Assembly: GCF_024763615.1 (NCBI RefSeq)
Contig: NC_077222.1
Span: forward strand, 41,478,001-41,542,000
Source of the DNA: Phlebotomus papatasi
Lineage: Eukaryota; Arthropoda; Insecta; Diptera; Psychodidae
Reading direction: 5' to 3'
DNA: 64,000 nt
Shown here: in pieces, positions 26,050 through 36,799 of the stretch
Layout of the letters: every line of letters begins with the position of its first letter
Position numbering within the stretch: the stretch's first letter is position 1
Notes under the pieces: generated by a model
Database searches by the model: none
What the model was told of the DNA's origin: nothing
The model's input: the letters and a program-made list of their open reading frames with translations, nothing else
Translations under genes and position numbers: made by a program

Positions 26050-26135
26050 TATTATTTATCATTGATTACGTTCACCAGTTTAATTTTTATTGATGATTTT
26101 CGGTTCGTGAAAAGTGTCCCGTCGTTAAAGGGTTA
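26050..26135. repeat. piggyBac-like MITE right-end fragment
   Basis: The sequence from atcattgatta to gtcgttaaagggttaa closely follows the right end of the copy at 11499-12030, including cagtttaatttttattg. A matching left end was not found, so it is a truncated copy inside the hAT element. Confidence 0.6.
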
Positions 26136-27379
26136 AGATTTTAAACATTTTTTTTTAAAATAATGTTTTAATCAAGTGCATCGAATTCAACATTTCTTAC
26201 CAAATATTTCAACTGTTATCAAATTTTCATCGAGAAATATTTTTGTTTGTAGATAAACAATTTTTCTATTGGATATTGAATTTAAGTTTATAATTCCAGA
26301 TAAAATTATTTTCATTTTTACGTGTCTACGGATTTCAAAAATTTTTGTTAATATTTTTATTTGAATCTGTCTTTTTGTAAAATCATCAAAAGTTGTGCCT
26401 AAAGTTGACAGATTGTTTTCTATCTGTTTTGTTGTTACTATTTTTTTTTAAATAGATTTCCATGATTAGTAATTCTAGCAAGAAAAAAATTTGAGGAAAA
26501 TCGATAATTTATGTGGATTGTAATCGAAAAATATTAAGGAAAAAAGTCTGGCGCGCCTAGCTGAGCCGCAGCCGATTGCTTTAGCTGGCGCGCCGGCGCG
26601 CAGCCAGCCGCCGACAATTTTTAAATGTTAGCCGCCGCCGCCGAAATTTCTCGGCGCACATCTCTACCACAGAGTGGCTGGATGGATGGGCCACTTTTCT
26701 ATGCTGGTCTTTATTTCCCGAAAATTGTTTTCCAACATTCAGAGGAGTCCATTATCAATAACCAGCACGATCAGGCCACCGACAATAATCCTTCAAATGA
26801 TCCAGTCATCCCTGGAAACCAACTCTCTGCAACTTCTGAGACTCAACCGATCTTCGACACACTAAAACAATGCTATTTCTGGCCAGGAGAAATTCCAAAA
26901 CGTCGTCAGAAGAAGAGGGTCAAAGCCAGCAATGTCAATCACCAGTATATTGTATCTTCTGAGGAAATTATCGCGGAACAGGAGGAAAAATTGAGGCAGG
27001 ATTTACAAAAAAAGAAAGAAATTGCTGAACGGAAGTTGACCAGAGAGAGGAACAAAAAAATAAGGGCAGAAGAAAAGGAGATAAAACTAAAGGAGAAACA
27101 CATGGTAAAGGAAAAGGCTCAAATGCCAATTGAAGCTGAAAAGAAAAAACGTGGAAGGAAGTCAGTCAAGAAAACCGAGAAAAATCAAAGAATTGAGTGC
27201 AATCTTAAAATAAATAAAAATATATATAATTAAATAATAAATTAATGAAATGAATTGATGGAATAAAACTCCAAAAAAATGTTTTTGAAATAATATCTTC
27301 TCATTTTTATGCATTAAACTTTTCCTTAAAATGAGCATCCGAGTTTGATCGAATTCAACGGAGTTACATAAAAGCGTCG

Positions 27380-29180
27380 CAGTAACATTCTTGCGCATAT
27401 ATTAATATTATCGTAATTTTATTAATTTTCATCAATATTATTGCTAAAATTCTATTTCTATTATGATTCTAAATTAAACAAAGAATAATTCTATTGATTT
27501 GGAATGGGGAAAAAATATTTCATCAGTCCAAAAACAAGCATTAAAGTCGCACTCTATGAAAAGTATCCGGATTACCTCTCTTTACTATATATTAGATTAG
27601 TGGGATTTGAGATGGGTGCCAACAACGACACAAAACCCATGGATCGACATATACAGTTTTTTTTTTTTTGGTGAGAAAAGAAGATCGTTTGATGCTTAAG
27701 GAATGAAACCGGTTACCTTAGGCTTGCGCTATTTCTGTATGTTATTTAATATTTTGCAGTTCCTGTTTGTTTTCTCTCAATTCTTTTCTTCATCTCCTCT
27801 GTGTGATCTTCAATTGGCTACTTTTCACCCTTGTTCCCTCCTCTTTGGATTCTTGCATCTTGCACCAGCAAGATGGCTCAGATCCGTTAAACTAAGCAAA
27901 ATAATCAAACAGGATAAGTTTTATAGATGCTGCCACACGGGCAACATGTAAACCCGTAGGGAGGGTAAGGTAAAGGGTGGGCAGAGGTGACTGATCAACT
28001 GTACAAATTAAAATCATGTTTCATGATATTTCACGCAATCACCGGGAAATATTTTCATAAAAACCCATTAAGAAAACGTGTTAGAGGTGGATTGAAGGTA
28101 CACGGTGAATCATACAATACAACAAGTGTCTTTTCCATTTGAGAATAAAACTTAGGTGACTTTTGTGAGAAAATGCGCAAACTTGGAAGATTGGATGAGT
28201 GACTTTGAACTACGGTGTGATCGTAGATCTACTCGTTATTACAAATGTGTACTGAGTTGAGCTATAAAAGTATAAACCCTATGACTCCATAATGACTTTC
28301 TGGGTTTTAACTCTTGTTCTGTTTGGTGGACCGCTGAATGTGATTTTATATGCTTATATATCTCAGAAACCTCTTGATTGAGATCAGGTTCAAATGGTGC
28401 GAAGATAACTTAGAATGATCGCACTTGCAATTTATAGGGTCCACCATAAAATTTTGAAGAAAATCTGGCTTTAAGATGATAGTCAGATAAGCACTTTTTA
28501 TCACTTTAACCCTTTAAGGTCCAATGGGGTCAATGGTGATCTGAACACAGAAAGCAATTTTGAAAAGTGTTCTAAAATTGACCGGTTCCTTAACTCTATC
28601 AGTAGGATTATTTATTCACTTTATTTATATTTGCTATAAATTTATTTATAAAAATTTTATTTATGGTAAATTTATTTATATTTACCATGTGGTCTAATAT
28701 TAAATAGATCAACCACGATCAACCATTGAAAATCTATCATTGGAGTCGAGTTGAGGAACCGGTTAACTTTAGGGCATTTTACCTTATTTCCAGAAGAGAG
28801 ACTCCATTGATTGATCCCTTGATTGAAATGCATTGAGTAGAAGTTGTTCTATAAATGGACCCCTAATAAAGATAAAAGAAATGCTTTGTCTCTTTTTATA
28901 TCTAGGAAAATTTTCAAAATTTTTTTTGGATATCCCATTAATTTTCAATCACTTATCCACACCGGAGTCACGGGCATTGCGGGTTTAACACACTCAGGTT
29001 TGAAACCCACCCTGAAGAACCTTCGCTAATTTAGGAAAATGTTTGGGATCAATTTCAAGATGATCCCAGGCAAGATTCTGAATTCGCTTCATCCACCTCA
29101 TACTAAGGTTGCCCTGAGGTCAACGTCTTTTTAAAATAGATTGCATAATTTTTCTTGATTGTCTATCAATAACTACTCTA
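27380..29180. other. No gene supported
   Basis: Short frames only. At 28506 the phrase TTAACCCTTTAAGG resembles a piggyBac-like left end, but a convincing partner was not found. A moderately GC-rich patch at 27690-28000 has no recognisable product. Confidence 0.35.
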
Positions 29181-29184
29181 ATAT

Positions 29185-29338
29185 GAGCTTTAGACATAAT
29201 GTTTAGCCATGTAAAATCTCTAATTTCTTATCAGGCAAGAGTTTCCGAAAAAATTAACTTAGAATTCTGTATTAAGGGAAAATGATTTGATTTTGAGATT
29301 TTAGTAACTGGGCTAAACTTCCAATACGAAGTCCGTGT
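29185..29338. repeat. CGGCTTCAGAC-type MITE, partial copy
   Basis: Relative of 14921-15124 in the opposite orientation. It keeps the phrases ttatcaggcaagagtttccg and gggctaaacttccaatacga, but the termini are eroded. Confidence 0.5.
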
Positions 29339-29390
29339 AGGGGTTATGCGATGATCGAAACGAAGCCAGTGGCGCTAGCTGGTGACTGTT

Positions 29391-29525
29391 AGGGTCTTGG
29401 CAGACCTGAGGATTAGCCGAGAGACGGCTTAGCGTAATTTTATTAGAAATAATGGTTAGACATCATTTCCATCTTTTTCCACTAAGTCGTCTCTCGGCTT
29501 AAGTCGTAAGTGTGTCTAGGGCATT
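29391..29525. repeat. TGCCCTAGACACAC-type MITE
   Basis: Nearly complete unit. Left part gattagccgagagacggctt, right end aagtgtgtctagggcatta. Closely similar to the second unit at 15241-15376, including the junction phrase gcagacctgaggatt. Confidence 0.65.
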
Positions 29526-29787
29526 AGATTACGAGTGGATCGGTTTGAAGCTTATGGTTGCGCGAAACTACCACATTATAAAAATTTAATAAATAAGGAA
29601 AGACTCGTCGAAGTTTTCCTGATTCTTTTAGTTTTGCTACTCTCACACACAAATATTGGTACAAGAAATCTAGAAGCAATACCTTCCTTTTCAAGATAAT
29701 CAGAAAGTTCCCGGTTCTTTTTCCCCTGGTTTTTGGAGTAGTATTTACTTAATTGTGTTTTATTTCTCTTCAGAAGTATACGCTTAA

Positions 29788-30208
29788 GGGCAGAATCACA
29801 TTGTCAATGAAATCCTCACCGTCACCGTCAAAGCTCACCGTATTTCGTTAATTTACGAATTTTCATTGATATTCTTACGCAAATTCTCAATTACCTTGTT
29901 ACCTTATCTCATACTCGGTGGCACTAGGTGAAAATAATATAAGAAAACTGAAGAAATAAAACGAAAATGCGATAAACGGTGAGCAAAAACATTGTACGAA
30001 AAACTGTAGCAAAAAAAATCTAGTTTTTTTGCTCACCGTTTATCGCATTTTCGTTTTATTTATTCAATTTTCTTATACCATTTTTACCTAGTGCCACCGA
30101 GTATGCGATAAGGTAATACGGTAATTGAAAATTTACGTATGAATTGCATTGAATATGCGTAAATCAACGAAATACGGTGAGCATTTTACTGTCAATGTGA
30201 TTCTACCC
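29788..30208. repeat. Foldback MITE, Harbinger-like
   Basis: The whole 421 bp unit folds on itself. The left arm begins GGGCAGAATCACATTG and the right arm ends CAATGTGATTCTACCC, with TAA on both flanks. The central arms around gataaacggtgagcaaaaa and ttttttgctcaccgtttatc are almost perfectly complementary. A 3-bp TAA duplication and GGG ends fit PIF/Harbinger elements. Confidence 0.75.
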
Positions 30209-30214
30209 TAAATG

Positions 30215-32495
30215 TGTATATCTCTCTGCAGGAAACATTTTACTCAAATCACTAAAATCAAAGCTACAGTGAAGCCATAATTCTTTTGAATTTATTTCCA
30301 ATGAATCTTTAGATATCAAGACTGAGGAAGAAAATAATGCTAGAGGTTCAATGGGACCTAGAACTGCATTCGGGAATTTAATAGGAGTTTTAAAACTTCT
30401 TTAATAACATCAAAAATTAGTAAAAGAATTGTGGAGAACCCTGTATATTTCTAAGTGGTGGTTTCCCAAATTTATGTCGCGTCTTTTGATCATTTAACAC
30501 TTTTTGGATTTTCAGTCCCAAGATTATAAAATGGACTATTTAAATATGCTTCTGCTGTTGACGAACAAATACTTGAAATCCATAGTTTTTATTGGAATTT
30601 GGTTGGCCATTAAATGCTTGAGAATTATACAACGAATGTTGGGCCAATCACATTTACGGCTTGTACGGTGATTTCTAAGTTGTTCTGCCAACAGATAAAC
30701 TCAAAATATTTTTGGGAATTTTATTTATATATTATATTATATTATTACATATTTAGTATTACAAGTATAATATTATGTATATATTTTTAAATGTATTAGG
30801 ATTTTATCTATAAGATGGTTGCCCCATATACGCCATTTACTATTATATTTTTAATATAATATTCTATCCTGACTAAAACACCGGCAGACTGAAGTTAGCT
30901 TTAGTTAAATTTTAAAATTCAAATTATACTGCGATATATATGTAATTTATAAAAGTTTTAATTTTGCTTACAGATTTTAGATGTCATAGGATTACCCTAT
31001 TCCTTGAAATATCATATCTCAGTTAATTTATATTTGTTGTGTCTTAGGTTAGTCGTATCTAAACCACAGAAAGGTCATTATTTTATTCGTACAATTCTAC
31101 TTTGAATAAATACATACAAAATCTTGGTCAATCAAACCACAAAGCTAAGTTTACGATTAAGCCCTACCCCTCCAAAATGATCAATTCACTTTTGCGTTCA
31201 AATGTGATCCTTTCACGCGAGATTTTCTTATATACATTATTTGTATGTTGATTGAGTGTTTAAACAGTGTGAGAAAGAGATAAAATATACATACCTACAT
31301 CTAATATCTGATCTGAATTCACTGAAAAGGTCAAACCATATTAGTCCATTTAGCAAAAATCTATTGCGATTGCTCATCAAAATGGCTATATCTTTTTGGA
31401 TGGTGATTTATTCAATTTGCAAAGACTAAAACAAATTTTAGCATATTTTGTAAATTTCTTGACGCTTTCTTTTTTTTTCTTCCCAAGACAAGATATGATC
31501 ATTTTAGCGCGCGCAAAATTTGGCCCGGTGATTGGGAAAATGTTAGCATATTGGTTTGGGACCTTTTGCATATCATTAAAAAATTGCATATTTAAATTGA
31601 TTGAACTTTTGTGTGATTTATGTAAATGGTTTTTTCCGCAACATTGGCCTCTCATCTTCATTTTCTTTTCTCCCTCTTTCCCAGTCTTCTTTTTATTTTC
31701 TTATTTTTTTTTTGCTCTCTAAAAAGGTGGGATAAGATTTCATGCAATTTTACATAAAATATCTCTTGGAATATTGGAGTGCGATTAAAATCGATTGACT
31801 TGTTTTATGCATATTAGTGACTATTTGAAATGGGATTTTTGGACAGTATGTGAGATCTCTTCTAGCACCCAATCACGGTGGGTAACTTTCAAAAAAAAAA
31901 AAAAGAAGTGGTCAAGAAAATTTGCAAATGCACGATTTTTATTTAGTGACGGTTTTTTTTGGTATCTTCTGTCCCATTCCCTCTTTCGTAAACTTCGCAA
32001 ATCTTTTCCTGTGCCTTTTGGGTGTGTTTGCGAAACTTTGGAGAAATCCACGTACTATTAGGTATTTTTAGATACAACCACAGGCATATGGTGAGGGACC
32101 ATTTTTGCTAATATATATAAAATTTACACAAAGCTATATGTGCAATTTTCGCGAAATAAATATATCGAAACGGAGAAGACTATCTTGGCGGGCCCAACAG
32201 ACTCCGTGCGCATCAATTTAATTTTGGGCGTCCTATACAACATTTTCGCATTATGTTTGACTTTGGCGCTTTTGAGGGAGTTTTTGAGTGTGTTAGTGGT
32301 TTTGAGAGGAAGTCGCGGGGTCTGCCGAGGGAGTCATATGAGGGTCCGCGGGGGCCTTTTGACATTGTGCTGTAAATGGAAGAACGTCTTGTTAGGCGAA
32401 TTGTGCGCATGGTGACTGAGCTTAAGGCAATAACAGGGTAACACAACTGAATTGCACTGGTTGTTTTTTTTTAAATAATGTTTACTTTACAAATC
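30215..32495. other. No gene supported; one GC-richer patch
   Basis: Long AT-rich runs (30720-30800) and poly-T tracts. At about 32160-32430 the composition shifts to GC-richer text and short frames appear on both strands without a recognisable product. A donor-like ACAG|GGTAACAC follows near 32430. It could be an untranslated exon or a regulatory block. This is speculative. Confidence 0.3.
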
Positions 32496-32499
32496 AAAT

Positions 32500-32725
32500 G
32501 GGCTAGTGATGTAATGATAAGGGCTTTCGGCTTTTGAGTGGCGAGCCCTCTGGTTCGACTGTCAGAGTTGTGATTTCGGGTCTTGCTTGGTGTTAAAGAT
32601 AAAGCGTCTGAAGGGATATTTTTCACGTATTAGGGTCGAATGAACACCTCTTCGACAGGGAAGCCCTAGTGACACTTTCGTCCAAATGTTGAAATTTATT
32701 TAATGTATCTAATAAAATGTAATCG
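32500..32725 (+). repeat. Probable tRNA-derived SINE
   Basis: The head resembles a tRNA with RNA polymerase III promoter boxes: an A-box-like gctagtgatgtaatgataa near 32502 and a B-box-like GGTTCGACTGT at 32552. The spacing is about 35-40 bases. A non-tRNA body follows, ending in an A/T-rich tail (ttatttaatgtatctaataa). It is not a functional tRNA gene because the cloverleaf arms do not close well. Only one copy is visible in this window. Confidence 0.5.
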
Positions 32726-33129
32726 ATCATGCCAAAAGGCTAACCGTACTATTTCAATAGACTAATATATTAGTCTCAACTACTCTAATTTTTACGTTAA
32801 ATTTTGTATTAAAAATAATGCTTCCGCAAGGTTTTAAAAAATATAACTGCTCTTTGAGATCGAGGAATAATTATTAACGTGTTTAGAAATTAGAGATATT
32901 CGGCAACAGGATTAGACTTCTAGTCTAAATATCATGTCTGTGAGAATCGAATAATCCCGATAAGCCCTATACTTGCTAACAGCCTAACTCAACGGGAATT
33001 TGGTCATATGGAATGCATTGATATCAGCTATTTATCCATTGAGATGACCTACCTTCGTGTGTTGAGGTGGGATAATATCATGATATTACCACATGAACTC
33101 CCCTCTTGTACGCATACATAACTCATACA

Positions 33130-33697
33130 GGCTTTAGACCTAAGGCCTAGCCATATTACTTAACTTCTCTAATTTCTTATTAGTTAAGATTTTTTGGAAA
33201 ATTTTGACTGAGGTTTGGATTATTTAGAACAAATGATCCATTAGATTTTTAAAATCCTATAAATTTGGTTGTTATTTAAGATATTGGTACATTTGGGAAC
33301 TATGGGTTATATCGGTTATATCCGTAGTCTGAAGACTGCTTTAGGGTATAATACCCTGAACTTTAGCGACGATTGCAAGTAGAAAGAATTAGCGACTAGA
33401 CGTAGACTTGGAAGGATATGCACGTGTACGCGTGCAAACCAGAGGAAAGGTCTGATTAAAAGGGCAGAATGGGTGGTAGGTTCATATCTCGCCCGTTGTA
33501 CGGGCTTCAGACTTAAGTCATATGGCCTAACTTCTCTAGTTGCTACATCAGCAGAGTTTTTTTTTTAATTCAACTTAGGAATTGGATTATTAAAAGTAAA
33601 TAAGATATTAGATTCTGGAAATGCAATAAAATTGTCTGCTTTTTGGGATTTTCAGACCTTTCTGAATTTGGCTAAAGTTCTAATCAGAAGACCACTA
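33130..33697. repeat. Two CGGCTTCAGAC-type MITE copies
   Basis: Copies at about 33130-33350 and 33501-33697 share the ordered phrases (aggcctagccatat, taacttctctaatttcttat, gatccattagatttt) with 14921-15124 and 42522-42714. The intervening 150 bases are GC-richer and unassigned. Confidence 0.55.
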
Positions 33698-33699
33698 TA

Positions 33700-36525
33700 A
33701 CCCCTTTATAAGAGCTCTAACGATTCTTATAATTTATTTGATACGCAGGTAGACAATTCTAAAAAATTACACTAATAAAACTTGAAATTTTGAAGTAAAA
33801 CTTAAAAAAATCCGGGCGATAGTTCTAACCATAAATTTTTCTTATCTCGATCTAAAATCTTACTATATTAATTGTATGAAATCAATAAATGAAGAAAGCT
33901 TTCTATATGTGGAACTGTACAATTAGTAAAAAGTTAAATTTGATTCGCCAAAAATTTAATTTAATCAGTATTCAAATAATTCAAATAAAAAATAAAGAAC
34001 AGTAATATTTACTCAAGATTTTGTAAAGAGACAATAAAGAGGTTTTGATTGTTCTTGCAACCACCTTAGATCTTCATTACATAATATAGATCCATTATTA
34101 TAAGGACTCGAGTTTTTTACAAATCAAAATTTTATATTTTACTCATCTCATTTAAATTTTTATCACTCATTTTTTGCACTAAAAAACATTAAGATACAAA
34201 CCGGTGCTCAGTTCACTTGTTTCATCCTGTAAATCGCATATTTTAGGCCAAATGATGATGAAGGAGTTTCTGAAGCTCAAATATAGAGAACACAGACGAC
34301 CACCAGAGAGATTTTTTTCTCAATGTCGGTCCAGATGTTTTGGGGCAAAAAGTTTCCTAGGGGGAAAAAAGAAGATAGTTGTTGAAGTGAAAGAGGGAGA
34401 AAATTGAGATGAGAAAATGAGTTGTTGGGCAAAAAGTGATCTACAAAGTACCACAATGGTAATTATACTTTGTAAGACCTAAAAATAATACATTTCAACT
34501 TGTGAATTTTGGTATTTTAAATAATAAATTTTGCTGTGTGTGCAAAGTGTGAGCAATAAAAGTCATTTTTTAATGCTCCCTGTGACGGTGTATGAAAAGA
34601 AATGAACTCTTTCTCCTCAACTTGCCATACACACGGTTTTTAATGGGTTTCAGTATTTTTTTTTATTCCACAACGAGGGGCAAAGTGAGTGATTGGAAGG
34701 ACTGATGTGTAAATATTTGCACATAACAAAAAAAATCCCATAATTTCGGTTATTTTTTCTTCCATATGTATGTAGTTTTTGAGCTTTATTAATAAATATA
34801 AAAAGTGAAAATTCCTAATGTTATAGCGGTTGATGATTTTTTTTTTTGGCAAACTTATTATATACATATATATCTTTTGCACATTTCTACCTTCAATGTA
34901 CAACTCAATTAAAATTTATTACGATTCATGGGTGTAGTAATAATACTGATTGTTAATTTATATTGCTTATTGCCATTTTCTTCCCATGCTTCTCGGTCTG
35001 TTCGGTTGAAGATTGGGTGAAGGGAGAAACTTATTGCTGGCACATTTGGTCAAAAAGGCGCGGATTTTGGTCAGATTGTGTGGGCGATGGCTTGGAAGCC
35101 ATGTAAGCAAAAGAAGATGCCAAAGATATTTTCTCAATAAAGTAAAAAAAAAAAACGGCTCTTGAGCAAAACGTTTGCTCTCAAAGAAATTTAAACCATC
35201 AGGAAATTTTCTTTTAGGGCCGTTATTGCAAACATATGGCACAATACGGGATCAACTACATACTGAAGAAAATCGCTTTACAGAGTGCTCACCCATATCT
35301 CACAACGTAATTTTATCTCCATAAATTTGAATGGCAAGATAGTAACGAATCTCAAACACTGATAAAAAAAAGATCTGGGAGAAATGTGAGATTTGCAAAT
35401 CGTGTCATGTGCAAATGTACAACGACATGCGCGATGTATAGATATTTTATAGGGCTTTATCGCTTGGAAAATTGATAAGAATTAAAATCTAGAGTGGTTT
35501 ATGGGGTTAGGAAGGGACTAAGGGTTATCATTTGAGATGTTAACTCTACAGCAGATATGCGGTACACAACGGCACAGCATTAATTTCCGTAATTAAAAAG
35601 ACCGCTTTTACCTTTTAAAGACTAACCTAATACGAAAATTCAATTAAATTATTAAATTAGTATTTTTCTTGGAACAACTTTCTTATATCACTGTTCAAGA
35701 AATTTTTTTGTAGCAAATATAAATAAATTGGTAAATTTTCATATCTGATGGATCCAATTAACCCATCAAGAACGGGAAAGAGATCTGCTGCATGGCTCTA
35801 ATTTCTTGAGTATAAATTAGTTATCTCGGCTATTCTCACTATTATCTGGTGATAAGATCCAGAAAAATAATAATTTATGACTTCTAGTTTCCGAAATATT
35901 CGACACCGGAGGAAAAATAGGTTAGGGGATGATGGAGCAGTTTCAGACAGCTGAGGTTTTTTTTAAAACTTATTTGACAAATGTTATCATTTTCTCCTTA
36001 AAACCAAAATAGAATTTTCCGCAATTTGGCGAGAAGCTCATATTAAATGGAAGAGACATATTCGGGAATTTAATATAAATGTACTATAGAAGGGACTGAG
36101 GTAGAATTAGATAGAAATGAAATTTTTCTTTGCTTTTAATTTACGGAAAATGTGTTTCAATAAGACTGATTAATATTTCAAAGAATAGAGAGTAGTTTGC
36201 TTAATATTCTTTCTAAGTAAACTATAACACTATTAACACCATTCAGCCCCGGTCTCTCCTAGTCAGATAAAATTCCTTACAATATCAGCTAACATCATCT
36301 ACAATCTTTTGTAAATACTTAGGTTTTCACTAACGAGAATTTATATATTTTACTAATCAACAAATATTTTATTTGAATTCCACGAAGAATTTTCTCTACT
36401 TTTAGTTCTACACTACGACCCTAATAGTATCAAAGAATAAAAATTTTAAACACTAACATACATTTGTAAAATTCTATGGTAATTGTAAGACTTTTAAACA
36501 ACTTTTGTAAGCCAGGAACATGAGA
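33700..36525. other. No gene supported
   Basis: AT-rich. Around 35922 the phrase ggttaggggatgatggagca resembles the left end of the TIR element at 57256, and near 36240 attcagccccggtctctcct may be a decayed right end, so an eroded element may lie here. Open frames are short and lack domains. Confidence 0.35.
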
Positions 36526-36530
36526 CAACT

Positions 36531-36789
36531 TCACTAAGAGGAATCCGAAAAAGTTAAAATAACAATTCGGAAATGTTTATTTTACCCTGCAGTATTGATC
36601 CGAAATCGGTGTAAATATTATGCTTTTTAGGTGTATTAGGGCTTAAAGTTACACTTTTTCAAGTTAATTTTACCCTTGAAAAGGTGTAAAATTAACATTA
36701 AAAAATGTTGATATATTTTTACACCTATAAAGTGTTTGTTATGAGATGAGGAAAAAAAGTTAAACGCACCCCTGTTTTTTTCTCAGTGT
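36531..36789. repeat. CACTGAGAGAAA-type MITE, copy 1
   Basis: A 259 bp member of the family described at 48213-48466. The left terminus is eroded (cactaagaggaatccg) and the right ends tctcagtgt. It is the only copy in the window outside fru introns 2 and 3. Confidence 0.7.
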
Positions 36790-36799
36790 TTGAACTAGT

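Larger units (their letters stand above)
24484..26666. mobile_element. hAT-type non-autonomous element in the pogo transposase
   Basis: The ends are the inverted repeat TAGAGATGTGCGCC, flanked by an exact 8-bp duplication ccacagag at 24476-24483 and 26667-26674. An 8-bp duplication with this type of terminus is diagnostic of hAT elements. GC-rich subterminal tracts (TTAGCCGCCGCCGCC) occur near both ends, in striking contrast to the AT-rich interior. No hAT transposase is present. The interior holds a second TIR element (24735-25644) and a piggyBac-MITE right end (26050-26135). Confidence 0.9.
23717..27233 (+). pseudogene. pogo-family transposase, inactivated
   Basis: The frame starts at ATG 23717 with a Psq/CENP-B-type helix-turn-helix (NALQCVRDGSTIAYASKIF and PRTTLHNKLTGK). 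It continues through a stop at 24074-24076 in the same frame, at a place where the family usually has Trp before FRNFLKRHPELSMRKPKS. The start of a DDE_1 domain follows, with the first catalytic Asp in FNCDES (about 24246). At 24483 the frame is broken by a 2183 bp hAT-type element and resumes at 26675 with GWMDGPLFYAG. Soon after, the sequence jumps to a Lys/Glu-rich tail, with no sign of the second and third catalytic Asp, so the DDE core has also lost an internal segment. The stop at 27231 is followed by AATAAA. The gene is dead on three counts. Confidence 0.85.
23211..27371 (+). mobile_element. pogo/Tigger-type DNA transposon, disrupted
   Basis: Imperfect inverted termini are visible. The left has atgtaactccg then aaactcgga (23216-23242); the right, read in reverse complement, has atgtaactccg then aaactcgga (about 27330-27370). 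They match over about 20 of 29-32 positions with a 3-base length difference. They enclose the transposase remnant at 23717-27233. The exact edges and a TA duplication could not be fixed. A 5' UTR intron is suggested by CAAG|GTGAGT at 23569 and CTGTTTCAG ending at 23716, immediately before the start codon. The element is interrupted by the hAT-type insertion 24484-26666. Confidence 0.7.

Noticed and set aside
28506..28766. Possible piggyBac-like MITE
   Set aside because: Only the left end is convincing; the TTAA at 28763 lacks a matching inverted end.
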